In this document: positions 16,959 through 25,612 of the stretch, piece after piece | Numbering within the stretch: position 1 is the stretch's first letter | How the letters are laid out: the number at the start of each line of letters is the position of its first letter | Source: Capillimicrobium parvum | GTDB taxonomy: Bacteria; Actinomycetota; Thermoleophilia; Solirubrobacterales; Solirubrobacteraceae | Assembly (NCBI RefSeq): GCF_021172045.1 | Contig: NZ_CP087164.1 | Location: 2,976,001 to 3,040,000 of the forward strand | DNA: 64,000 nucleotides | Reading direction: 5' to 3' | Program-made: the position numbers and the translations under genes | Notes under the pieces: generated by a model | What the model was told of the DNA's origin: nothing | Database searches by the model: none | The model's input: the letters and a program-made list of their open reading frames with translations, nothing else

Positions 16959-17966
16959 TCAGCCGGCCGCGCCTGGCGTCGCGGTCGCCTGAAACTCGAA
17001 CCGCGTTCCTACGCTGTTCTGGAGGAACGCGTCGGGGAAGCGCGCCGCGATTGCATGCGTCGCGCGCCACCCCGTGCAGTGCGTCGGCACGAGGTAGTCC
17101 GCGTCGAACTCTGCCAGCGCCGCGCACGTCGGCTCGATGATCTGCTCGAACGCGCGGCCGCTCAGGTGGAAGCCACCCACGACCGCATGAACGTCGTGCT
17201 GGCCCGTCAGCTTTCGGACATAGCGCAGGATGTTGACGATGCCCGAGTGGCCGCAGCCCGTGAGCACAACGAGCCCATGGCCGCGAACGGAGGTAACGAG
17301 CGCCTGGTCATCGAGGATCAGCGGATCGGGTTGCCAGGTTCCGTCCCGGTGAGCCTCGTGGCCGGGGAATCCGCGCTCGAACTCCGTCGTGCGGTCCACC
17401 TCGCCGGTGACGAGCAACGACCCCTCGAGCAGGAACGATGGCTGCTTCTCCTCGACGATGTCGAAGCCGGCACCTTGAAGGGCGTTCTTGCTCGTCGTCG
17501 GCAGCTCCACCCGGTTCCCGCCCGGGAATGTGAGCCGCCGCCGGGACCAGAACTCCGGGTGGATGAGCACGGGCATGCTCGGCCTGCCGAGCGCCCTCGT
17601 AAGGCCGTCCATCCCGGTGACATGGTCCCAGTGGCCGTGACTGAGAACGATGACGTCGATCTCGCCCGGAGGGACCTGCAGGCGGCGCATGTTCTCCACG
17701 AGCCCGTCGGGCGTGCGGCCGGCGTCGAAGAGCACGCGGGTCGTGCGATCGCCCTTGGTGACGGTCACCAGCGCCGAGAAGCCGTGCTCGGCGCGCAGCG
17801 CGTCGTCCGTGTCGCCCGAGACGCTGAAGCGCGCGGGCATGCGCGGCGACCGCGTCATCGACGGCCGCTTCGCGGGGCCCTGGTCAGCAAGCAGCGAGTC
17901 CGTGACGTTATCCACCAGCGTGGTGATCGTCAGCGCGTCGACGGGCTCCAGCGCGATCGCTTGCAT
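16959..17966 (-). CDS. MBL-fold metallo-hydrolase
   Basis: A 335-residue metallo-beta-lactamase-fold protein. The metal motif VIVLSHGHWDHVTGM (HxHxDH, about residues 108-122) is intact, with later ligands in LTGCGHSGIVN and VPTHCTG. The layout matches the group annotated as 7,8-dihydropterin-6-methyl-4-aminobenzene-5'-phosphate synthase-like hydrolases, which are abundant outside methanogens with no proven role there. The gene stands alone, with a long gene-poor stretch upstream. Confidence 0.85.
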   Translation of the reverse strand: MQAIALEPVDALTITTLVDNVTDSLLADQGPAKRPSMTRSPRMPARFSVSGDTDDALRAEHGFSALVTVTKGDRTTRVLFDAGRTPDGLVENMRRLQVPPGEIDVIVLSHGHWDHVTGMDGLTRALGRPSMPVLIHPEFWSRRRLTFPGGNRVELPTTSKNALQGAGFDIVEEKQPSFLLEGSLLVTGEVDRTTEFERGFPGHEAHRDGTWQPDPLILDDQALVTSVRGHGLVVLTGCGHSGIVNILRYVRKLTGQHDVHAVVGGFHLSGRAFEQIIEPTCAALAEFDADYLVPTHCTGWRATHAIAARFPDAFLQNSVGTRFEFQATATPGAAG

Positions 17967-18344
17967 CCGCTCGATCCGAGCCTCTCAGTTCGGGTGGCTG
18001 CCCACAAGGTCCGCTGCCGCCGCCCGTAGGTGATGCGTGGCGCGAAGACCGTCAACGTCAACTGGTCATTGCAGGCAGCGTCCGGCCGCGCATCGCGCGC
18101 GAGGGACAAGAGTGCGTTCGGCGGGTGAGCCTCCCGGACGGGCAGGCCTGACCACACGCTGGTGTCACAGCAGCTGCCTTATGCCGGAGTCGACGCCATG
18201 CTCGGGTCGTTGGGGATTGTTCGGTGGTCCCACGCAAACGCTGCAAGTGCTGGCTGACTCACCGATCGTAGACGCCGCCCGCAGCGACCCCGACATCTGC
18301 CCCGCGACTGAAGGTCCAGGCGTCTGGGCGGTTCCTGCCACCAC

Positions 18345-18393
18345 GAAGGCTCTCCCCCGCAGAAGGCTCCCCCGCAGAAGGCTCTCCCCCGCA
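18345..18393. repeat. Three tandem 15-17-bp repeats
   Basis: The unit GAAGGCTCTCCCCCGCA occurs at 18345-18361 and 18377-18393; the middle copy, 18362-18376, lacks two bases. The copies are directly adjacent, in a stretch without a supported gene. Confidence 0.75.
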
Positions 18394-18630
18394 AGCTCAC
18401 GGCGCAAAGCTCGTGCGACTGACAGTGATCTACCGCGACCCCGCCGGACGCAGGCACGTCGAGCGGCTGGTACCGCTCAGTTGACAGCGGCACGGCGGAC
18501 CGCAGAACGTCCCATGACGGCCGTCGATGGAGTCTCGCGCGGGCGCTGCCGCCGCGAACACCGGCGACGCTCGATGCGGCTATCGCAGTGCGCGCCAGGA
18601 CAGCGCCCCCGGCTGCGTGCGGCCCGAGAC

Positions 18631-18660
18631 CGATCTAGGACTGTTTGCTCGCATACGTGG
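18631..18660 (+). repeat. Copy B of the 30-bp repeat
   Basis: Matches 13705-13734 at 28 of 30 positions, same orientation. The flanks outside the 30 bp do not align. The shared peptide reading (DCLLAYVA here) has a stop just before it in this copy, which is consistent with decay. Confidence 0.5.
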
Positions 18661-18936
18661 CCTACGAGGCGAGCCTGCAGGGATTATGCCGGCGCTCCGT
18701 GGGTCCGGGCTCGCGACGCGGGCGCCGCCTCCCTGACCTCGGTTCGAAGCAATGGAAGCCGAATATGCGAGGCTGCTCGACGGTTGCATGGCGCTCCGCG
18801 ACGCCCATGCCCCGACGAGGCAGCAGGGCCGGAGTTCGCCCCAAAGAGTGCCACGTCAGCCGGAGAGATCAGTCGAGTCTCATCCCTGTTCCCATGCCTA
18901 ACCTGGACGCCACAGTCCATTCCCGCGAATTGGCCG

Positions 18937-18966
18937 TTGTGCAAGTGCGGGGGTCAACCCTAGGAT
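18937..18966 (+). promoter_or_regulatory. Candidate sigma-70-type promoter
   Basis: TTGTGC (18937-18942) and TAGGAT (18961-18966) are separated by 18 bp and end 21 nt before the ATG of the glutamine amidotransferase gene. A CGGGAG sequence suitable as a ribosome-binding site lies between them and the start. Confidence 0.4.
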
Positions 18967-18987
18967 CGTTCCTCGGGAGCCGAGCTG

Positions 18988-19773
18988 ATGCACATCGCGG
19001 AACACCCCGAGGACCGGATCCTCGTGATCCAGCACATCGCCTGTGAGCCTCCCGCGGCCTACGAGGACGTGCTGATCGGTCGCGGGATCCCGATTCAACG
19101 GGTGGAGGTCGACGAAGGCGAGCCGCTCCCTGACTGGCGGGGGTTCGCAGCGATAATCGCGATGGGCGGCCCGATGAGTGCCAACGATGGCGATCACCTC
19201 CCGTGGCTGGGTGAGGAGAAGCGGCTCATCGCCGAGGCGATCCGTGCAGGCATGCCGTACTGGGGGGTCTGTCTCGGCGCCCAGCTCCTGGCCAGCGCTC
19301 TGGGTGCTCGGGTCTTCCGAGGGCCCGCACCTGAGGTCGGGGTCTACCACGACATAGAGCCGACCGCGCATGCCGCAGAGGACCCGGTCTTCCGGGGCTT
19401 GACCGGCCCGCTGACCTCACTGCAATGGCACAGCGACACGTTCGATCTCCCCCATGAGGCTGTGCTCCTCGCCAGCTCTCCCGCGTATCGACACCAGGCG
19501 TTCCGCTGGGGCAACGCCTACGGAATCCAGTTTCACCTCGAGGTGCCGCCCGACCTGGCCGCGCAATGGGCCGACGTGCCGGCCTACGCCAATGCGCTCA
19601 ATCAGATCCTGGGGCCCGGCGCTCTGCCCCGTCTCGTGGCCGACGTGACGTTGACCGCCCCCGTCACCATCGCAGTGGGCCAAGCGCTGTTTGCCCACTG
19701 GCTCGACGACGTGGTCGCACCAGCAGCATCGCGGCGGCGAACCACGCACACGGCGCCGACCATCGGCGACTGA
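18988..19773 (+). CDS. Class I glutamine amidotransferase
   Basis: A 261-residue stand-alone GATase1 domain. The nucleophile elbow YWGVCLGAQLLA (Cys about residue 93) and the histidine in IQFHLEVPP (about 180) are present; AAIIAMGGPMSAND forms the oxyanion-hole segment. Such GMP-synthase-like proteins transfer glutamine amide nitrogen or hydrolyse gamma-glutamyl bonds, with unknown acceptors. Low GC for this window, and a gene-poor neighbourhood, may indicate different history. It is convergent with the broken aldehyde dehydrogenase gene, 15 nt away. Confidence 0.87.
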   Translation: MHIAEHPEDRILVIQHIACEPPAAYEDVLIGRGIPIQRVEVDEGEPLPDWRGFAAIIAMGGPMSANDGDHLPWLGEEKRLIAEAIRAGMPYWGVCLGAQLLASALGARVFRGPAPEVGVYHDIEPTAHAAEDPVFRGLTGPLTSLQWHSDTFDLPHEAVLLASSPAYRHQAFRWGNAYGIQFHLEVPPDLAAQWADVPAYANALNQILGPGALPRLVADVTLTAPVTIAVGQALFAHWLDDVVAPAASRRRTTHTAPTIGD

Positions 19774-20916
19774 CGCGAGTCAGTCAAGTCACGCGACCGC
19801 AAGGTACTTCGTCTCGAGGTACTCCGAGAGGCCTTCGGCCCCGCCCTCGCGCCCGAGCCCGGACTGCTTGATGCCGCCGAACGGAGCGCCGGCATTCGAC
19901 ACGATCCCCTGGTTGAGACCGACCATCCCGGTCTCCAGCGCGTCGCTGACGCGCAGCGCTCGCGCCAGATCGCGCGTGTACACGTAGGCCACTAGCCCGA
20001 AATCGGTGCCGTTGGCGAGCTCGATCGCCTCCTCCTCCGCAGCGAACGTGGTCACCGGTGCGACGGGACCGAAGATCTCCTCGGAGAGCACCCGTGCGTC
20101 CTCGGGCACGGACGTGAGCAGCGTTGGCTGGAAGAAGTATCCGGGGCCATCGATCACGCTCCCGCCGACCACCGGTCGCGCTCCCCGCTCGATCGCGTCC
20201 GACACGAGCTCGGCGACGCGAGCGCGCTGTCGCGCGTCGATAAGGGGCCCGATGGTGACGCCGCTCTGCGAGCCGCAACCGACCCTGAGGTCAGCGGTCC
20301 GCTTTGCCAGTTCAGCGATGAACTCCTCCGCGACCGACTCATGGACGTGAAACCGGTTTGCTGACGTGCAGGCCTGGCCGCCGTTGCGCATCTTGGCCAG
20401 GACAGCGCCGTCGATGGCCGCCTCGATGTCCGCGTCCTCGAAGACGACGAACGGTGCGTTGCCGCCGAGCTCCATGGAGACGCGGAGCACCTGCTGGGCC
20501 GACTGCTCGATAAGCAGCTTTCCAACGGCCGTAGATCCCGTGAACGAGAACTTGCGCAGCCGTGGATCACGGATCAGGGGCTCGACGATCGACCCCCGCC
20601 GAGCTCGAGGCGATCACGTTGAGCACGCCGCCCGGGAGACCGGCGTCCTCGAGGATAGCTGCCAGCGCGAGCATGGTCAGTGGAGTCTGAGGCGCTGGCT
20701 TAGCGACCATCGTGCATCCCGCGGCGATTGCCGGGGCGATCTTCCGAGCGCCCATGGCGAGCGGGAAGTTCCACGGAGTGATGAAAAGGCATGGACCCAC
20801 GGGCTGAGCCATCGTCAGCACACGCCCGAGACCCGTCTCGCTGCGCGACAGTCTGCCCCTGATCCGCACCGCTTCCTCGCCGTAACACCGGATATAGCTC
20901 GCCGCGTACGCCACCT

Positions 20917-22389
20917 GAGGTTGTCCCGGCGCTCGTGGAACTTTGAAGGTGGCGGTCCTCCCGCCTCGTCCGCTCGCGTTGCGAGCGTGACAGGTGCCAA
21001 CCAAGTCCGCGAGGACAGGAGGACCACCGATGAGGACCGTAGATCAGGAGCAGGACGCCCGCGAGCTCGGGCTGCCGCCGAGCGTGCAGGAGGCGCTCGG
21101 CGAGCTGGTGAGTGCGGCGAAGGATGGACTGCTCGCGTTGAGCGTCGGCGTCGGGCTCGGCGTGCTCGCCGAGATGATGCAAGCGGAGGTCGACGATGTC
21201 GTGGGCCCCAAGGGCCAGCGCAACCCGGACCGTGCTGCGGTGCGCCACGGATACGAGGGCGGCGAGGTCACCTTGGGCGGGCGCCGGGTCGGTGTGCAGC
21301 GCCCGCGGGCCAGGACTGCGGACGGCGGCAGCGAGGTGGCGCTGAAGACCTACGCGCACTTCGCCGACCGCGATCCGCTGACCAGGGTCGTGCTCGAGCA
21401 GATGCTGGCCGGCGTCTCGACGCGCAGGTTCTCACGCACCAGGGAGCCGGTCGGCGAAGAGGTCCTCGCCGCCGAGCGCTCGACGTCGAAGTCCGCGGTC
21501 TCGCGCGAGTTCGTGGGCCGCACCCGCGAGCACCTCGACGCGCTGATGTCGCGGCCGCTGGGCGACATGCGGCTGGCCGCGATCATGCTCGACGGGATCG
21601 AGCTCAAGGGCCGCTGCTGCGTCGTGTGCCTGGGCATCACGACCGCCGGGATCAAGGTTCCGCTTGGGCTCTGGGACGGCTCGACGGAGAACAAGACCGT
21701 CGCCGCGCACCTGCTCTCAGACCTCGTCGGCCGCGGCCTGGATGTCGAGCAGGGCGTCCTCGTCGTCCTCGACGGATCGAAGGCGCTGCGGGCTGCGGTC
21801 AGCGAGGTGTTCGGGCCCGTGCCGGTGCATCGGTGTGCGCGTGACAAGGAGCGCAATGTCGTGGAGCACCTTGCCGAGCGCGACCGTCCGGCGGTGAAGA
21901 TGCGGCTGCGCAAGGCGTGGGCGTCGGAGAACTACGAGCTTGCGCTCGATGGCCTGCGCCTGCTCGCCGGCGAGCTTGACCGCTCCTACCCGGGCGCCGC
22001 CGCGTCGCTCAAGGAGGGCATGGAGGAGACGCTCACGCTCACCCGCCTCGGAATCGGCGGCAAGCTCAAGACGACGCTGCAGAGCACGAACCCGATCGAG
22101 TCGATGATCGAGACCGTGCGCCGCACGAGCCGCAACGTCAAGCGCTGGCAGAATGGCGACATGTGCCTCAGGTGGACCGCTGCCGGGATGCTCGAAGCCG
22201 AGCAGCAGTTCCGCAAGATCATCGGCTACGCGGATCTCGCGAAACTCGCGCTCGCCGTCGAGCGCGACCTCCTCGCCGCACGCGCTGCCGTTCACACCAC
22301 GACCAGCCAGGAGGCCGCTACGCGCGCGACCGCCAGCTGATCACACCCGGACCGCCGCCACGAAGTTCCACGACCGACGGGACAACCTC
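20917..22389 (+). mobile_element. IS256-family insertion sequence, complete copy
   Basis: A 1473-bp element bounded by imperfect inverted repeats of about 42 bp, each starting GAGGTTGTCCCG when read inward. Flanking it is a perfect 8-bp direct repeat CGCCACCT (20909-20916 and 22390-22397), the expected target duplication of this family. It carries one transposase gene with intact frame and ribosome-binding site. The target is the aldehyde dehydrogenase gene, and joining the flanks restores its frame exactly. The intact ends and duplication suggest a recent insertion. Confidence 0.95.
21030..22340 (+). CDS. IS256-family (Mutator-like) transposase
   Basis: A 436-residue DDE transposase from the ATG at 21030, 8 nt after AGGAGG. 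Recognisable blocks are SKSAVSREFVGRTREHLDAL, the first catalytic Asp in IMLDGIELKGR, the second in VVLDGSKALRAAV, and the region TNPIESMIETVRRTSRNVKR that carries the likely Glu. The reading frame is uninterrupted, so the element may be active. A degraded homologue is at 43190-44403. Confidence 0.95.
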   Translation: MRTVDQEQDARELGLPPSVQEALGELVSAAKDGLLALSVGVGLGVLAEMMQAEVDDVVGPKGQRNPDRAAVRHGYEGGEVTLGGRRVGVQRPRARTADGGSEVALKTYAHFADRDPLTRVVLEQMLAGVSTRRFSRTREPVGEEVLAAERSTSKSAVSREFVGRTREHLDALMSRPLGDMRLAAIMLDGIELKGRCCVVCLGITTAGIKVPLGLWDGSTENKTVAAHLLSDLVGRGLDVEQGVLVVLDGSKALRAAVSEVFGPVPVHRCARDKERNVVEHLAERDRPAVKMRLRKAWASENYELALDGLRLLAGELDRSYPGAAASLKEGMEETLTLTRLGIGGKLKTTLQSTNPIESMIETVRRTSRNVKRWQNGDMCLRWTAAGMLEAEQQFRKIIGYADLAKLALAVERDLLAARAAVHTTTSQEAATRATAS

Positions 22390-22718
22390 CGCCACCTCCG
22401 CACGCGACTCAGTGAGGGGTCTGCCTGTCTCCAGGGTCATGAGCAGCGCGAGTGCTTCGGTGCTCGCGGTCATAGCGCTGTAGGCACGGCGCAGGATGTC
22501 CGCACGCGCCCACGGCGGCATCGACCGCCACGCAGGGAACGCGTCGTGCGCGGAAGCGAGCGCGGCCCAGGCGTCGGTGAGCCCGGCCTCGGCCACCTCG
22601 GCCAAGAGGGTCGCGGTCGCCGGGTTCTCGACTGCGAATATGGCGCCAGAGGCGGCCTCATGCCATCGGCCGCCGATGAACAGCTCCTTGGGCGTCACCG
22701 CGATCAGGGCCTCCGCGT

Positions 22719-23363
22719 TCATCGCGTTCCCCGGACGGCCTTGATCGCAGGTCTGTGTCGATCGTCCAGCCGGTCCATTGGCGAGGAGCCGACCGCACGC
22801 AGCAGCCATGCGGCGGTCGCTGTGCGTTCCACGACCTCGGCACGGGCGAGCGCCGTGTCTGCGTCAGCGCCAAGCGTGAGGACTCCATGGCGAGCCAGCA
22901 GCATCGCGTCGTTTCGGGTGGCGGCCGCGGCGACTCCATCGGCGAGAGCACGCGAGCCTGGCGCTGCCGCGGACACGACTGGGATCTCTCCGATCCCGTA
23001 GTAGTCCTGCTCCTCGAGCATCCGCGGCAGCGCCGTGCCGAGGATGCTCAGCACGGTGGCATACGTGCTGTGTGTGTGCACGATCGCCCGGGCATCCGGG
23101 CGGGCGCGATACGCCGCGAGGTGGATCGGCAGCTCCCGTGAAGCTGGGCGTCGTCCCGCGATCTTGTCGCCGGTGAGGGTCACGATCACGGTGTCGCGTC
23201 GACGTAGCGCGTCGTATGGCATCCGCGTCGGTGTGATGCAGACGTGGTCGCCGTCCCGCACGCTGACGTTGCCCACCGAACCGACGACCAGGTCTCGCCG
23301 GCTCAGTTCACGAGCGACCCGGATGACCTCCCGCTCAGTTCCGCGACGACGCTGGCCGATCAT
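22719..23363 (-). CDS. Class II aldolase/adducin-family protein
   Basis: About 214 residues, of the fuculose-1-phosphate aldolase type. Visible motifs are VVGSVGNVSVRDGDHVCITP, the zinc-ligand block AIVHTHSTYATV and LLARHGVLTLGAD with the third His. The Met at 23363, with AGGTGG upstream, is preferred; the Met at 23384, 3 nt after the fbiC stop, is the alternative. These enzymes split or epimerise sugar phosphates or decarboxylate small acids using Zn or Mn. The gene sits between fbiC and the aldehyde dehydrogenase, suggesting aldol cleavage followed by aldehyde oxidation. A second member is at 56126-56776. Confidence 0.88.
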   Translation of the reverse strand: MIGQRRRGTEREVIRVARELSRRDLVVGSVGNVSVRDGDHVCITPTRMPYDALRRRDTVIVTLTGDKIAGRRPASRELPIHLAAYRARPDARAIVHTHSTYATVLSILGTALPRMLEEQDYYGIGEIPVVSAAAPGSRALADGVAAAATRNDAMLLARHGVLTLGADADTALARAEVVERTATAAWLLRAVGSSPMDRLDDRHRPAIKAVRGTR

Positions 23364-23386
23364 GTGACATTGCACCACCTGCATGT

Positions 23387-25603
23387 TCAAAGCGCGAGCA
23401 GCGGCAGCTCGTAGCGGCAGCGGATGTCGTAGAGGGTGGTGCGTTCGGCGGCGGGGCGGCCGGCTTTGTGGGCGGCGGCGATGAGCTGGGGTGGGTCGAG
23501 GCGGACGCCGTGATAGGAGCCGGCGAGGCGGCTGATCGACTCCTCCATGAGGGTGCCACCGAGGTCGTTGACGCCCCAGCGCAGCGCTTCGGTGGCGGTG
23601 TCGAGGCCCATCTTGACCCAGGAGGCCTGGAGGTTGGTGATCGTCTTTCCGAGCGCGAGGCGAAAGACCGCGGTGTGCTTGAGGTTCTCCTCCGGTGAGA
23701 TCTCCTCCACGCCGTGGGTGCGGCCGAGCAGGGTCTGGAAGGGGATGAACGACAGCGGGACGAACTCGGTGAAGCCGCCGGTGCGCTCCTGCAGCGTGCG
23801 GATGACGCGCATGTGCTCGGCGAGCTCCCATGGCTCCTCGATGTGGCCGAACATCACGGTCGAGGTCGAGCGCAGCCCGGAGCGGTGCGACGCCTCGATG
23901 ACCTCGATCCAGCGCGCGACCGGCAGCTTGTTGGGGCTGATGCGCTCGCGGACGCCGTCGTGCAGGACCTCGGCGGCGGTGCCGGGGGTCGACCCCAGGC
24001 CGGCCGCTTGCAGCCCGGCGAAGATCTCCGGCAGCGGGCGGCCCGAGATGTCGGCGATGTGCGCGATCTCCATCGGGCTGTAGGCGTGCAGGTGCAGTTG
24101 CGCCGCCTCGTCCTTGGCGATGCGCAGGTACGCCAGGTAGTCCTCGAAGCTCCAGTCGGGGTGGATGCCGGACTGGATGCACAGCTCGGTGGCGCCGTAG
24201 TCGACCGCGTCGCGGATGCGGGCGCGAAACTCCTGCCCGGGGTGCTGGTAGGCGTCCGGCGAGCGCTTGCCCTGGCCGAAGCCGCAGAACGCGCAGCCCA
24301 CGATGCACACGTTGGAGACGTTGATGTTGCGGTTGACGACGAAGGTCACCGTGTCGCCCGCGAGCTCGGCGCGCAGCTCGTCGGCGGCCTGGCGCATGTC
24401 CTCGATCGCCTCCGGCCGGTTCTCGGCGAACAGCGCGGTCAGCTCATCCTCCGACAGCGACACGCCGTCGCGGCCCTTGGCGATCGCGCCCGCGACGAGA
24501 TCGCGGCGGATGACGCGTTCCTCGCGCCGGCCCGACGCCCCGCGTGGGATGAAGCTCCAGTACTTCGTCTTGACCACGTCGAGCACGCCCTGGGCCATCC
24601 ACTCGCGGTCGAGGTACTGCGGGTAGACGCACAGCCGCTCGGTCAGCGCGTAGCCGAGCGGCGCCAGGGTCTTGCGGACCTTGTGCGGCGACGGGAACGG
24701 ATGCTCGGGGCTGATGTGGTCGCCGTTGGCGCTCAGCCCGCCGAGGTCGGTCGCGCCGGCGGCGATCAGCTGCGGCCACCAGTCCGCGAGGTTCGGCGGG
24801 ATCTGCACGCCGACGTCGGGCATCAGCTCCCGGCTCGCCGTCACGAGCTCGAGCATGTCGTCGATCGAGATCTCGCAGGCCCAGTCGGGCAACAGCAGCT
24901 GCGGGTGCGTGCCCAGCCCGGTGCGCCAGTACCGCTCGGCCGCCTCGGTGGCGATATCGGCCGGCTCCTCACCGTAGTAGCGGCGATGCGGCACGAAGTT
25001 CTGCAGGATGACCTCCTGCAGATGCCCATACTCGCCATGCACAGCGGCCAACGCGCCCAACGCATCCAAACGATCCTGACGCGACTCGCCGATCCCCACC
25101 AAGATCCCGCTGGTGAACGGGATGCGCAACTCCCCCGCCGCCCGGATCGTCGCCAGCCGCAACGCAGGGTCCTTCGTCGGCGAACCCTGATGCGCAACGA
25201 GATCCGCCCGCAACGACTCCAGCATCAACCCCTGCGACGCCGTCACCTCCCGTAACCGGGCCAGATCCCCGGCCGACAGGCCACCGAGGTTGGTGTGCGC
25301 CAACACCCCCCGCTCCAGCGACCGCTCACACGCCCACGCCACATACCCCACGAAATCATCAAAACCGAACTCCGCCAGCCGCTCACGCACCCCGACGTGA
25401 TAACCCGGCTCATCACCGGTCAACACCAACAACTCCTTGACCCCACGCCGCGCCGCACGATCAATCAGCTGCTCGACCTCCCCCGGCGTGTGCAGATGCG
25501 CGCGATGCGTCGAAAACGCGCAGTACTTGCAATGCGAAACACACGTCCGCGACAACGACAACGTCACATTGCGGGAGAAGGTGATCCGGCGGCGCGGCGA
25601 CAT
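23387..25603 (-). CDS. fbiC: FO synthase (CofG-CofH fusion), coenzyme F420 biosynthesis
   Basis: A 738-residue fused radical-SAM enzyme that makes FO, the deazaflavin core of F420, from tyrosine and the riboflavin precursor 5-amino-6-ribitylaminouracil. The CofG half (about 1-330) has the cluster motif CVSHCKYC (Cys21, 25, 28); the CofH half (about 370-738) has CIVGCAFCGF. Both radical-SAM sites are intact. The 5' third (about 25020-25603) uses many T- and G-ending codons (TTG, GAT, GGT, CGT), unlike the C-ending usage of the rest. It is embedded in a catabolic-type operon, directly after an F420-type oxidoreductase gene (9-nt gap). Confidence 0.96.
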   Translation of the reverse strand: MSPRRRITFSRNVTLSLSRTCVSHCKYCAFSTHRAHLHTPGEVEQLIDRAARRGVKELLVLTGDEPGYHVGVRERLAEFGFDDFVGYVAWACERSLERGVLAHTNLGGLSAGDLARLREVTASQGLMLESLRADLVAHQGSPTKDPALRLATIRAAGELRIPFTSGILVGIGESRQDRLDALGALAAVHGEYGHLQEVILQNFVPHRRYYGEEPADIATEAAERYWRTGLGTHPQLLLPDWACEISIDDMLELVTASRELMPDVGVQIPPNLADWWPQLIAAGATDLGGLSANGDHISPEHPFPSPHKVRKTLAPLGYALTERLCVYPQYLDREWMAQGVLDVVKTKYWSFIPRGASGRREERVIRRDLVAGAIAKGRDGVSLSEDELTALFAENRPEAIEDMRQAADELRAELAGDTVTFVVNRNINVSNVCIVGCAFCGFGQGKRSPDAYQHPGQEFRARIRDAVDYGATELCIQSGIHPDWSFEDYLAYLRIAKDEAAQLHLHAYSPMEIAHIADISGRPLPEIFAGLQAAGLGSTPGTAAEVLHDGVRERISPNKLPVARWIEVIEASHRSGLRSTSTVMFGHIEEPWELAEHMRVIRTLQERTGGFTEFVPLSFIPFQTLLGRTHGVEEISPEENLKHTAVFRLALGKTITNLQASWVKMGLDTATEALRWGVNDLGGTLMEESISRLAGSYHGVRLDPPQLIAAAHKAGRPAAERTTLYDIRCRYELPLLAL

Positions 25604-25612
25604 GGGTGTGAC

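Larger units (their letters stand above)
17967..18987. other. Gene-poor kilobase with no supported coding region
   Basis: Open frames here are short, have poor codon use and resemble no family. The stretch holds three tandem repeats (18345-18393), copy B of a 30-bp repeat (18631-18660) and a promoter-like sequence for the following gene (18937-18966). A 20-odd-residue frame after the tandem repeats (VIYRDPAGRRHVERL, then stop near 18485) looks protein-like and could be the end of a decayed gene. Overall it looks like eroded DNA. Confidence 0.5.
19789..22722 (-). pseudogene. Aldehyde dehydrogenase gene split by an IS and frameshifted
   Basis: An NAD(P)-dependent succinate-semialdehyde-dehydrogenase-like gene in three pieces. 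The N-terminal part (22722-22390) starts NAEALIAVTPKELFIGG and ends TESRAEVA. The IS at 20917-22389 interrupts it there; the frame resumes as YAASYIRCYGEEAVR and runs to about 20597. There a run of five G residues on the coding strand (20593-20597) holds one base too many; shifting by one restores PLIRDPRLRKFSFTGS and the rest, including the catalytic Cys (NGGQACTSANRF). With the IS, one target duplicate and one base removed, the gene would encode 483 residues, the normal family length. Its start overlaps the class II aldolase stop by 4 nt, so it was the last gene of the large operon. Confidence 0.93.

Noticed and set aside
16801-17127. 108-residue Arg-rich frame on the minus strand
   Set aside because: It overlaps the MBL gene end in another frame and has the Arg/Gly composition typical of shadow frames in GC-rich DNA.
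18165-18493. Minus-strand frames of 80-100 residues
   Set aside because: Composition is repeat-driven, with no motif or ribosome-binding site, and they overlap each other in different frames.
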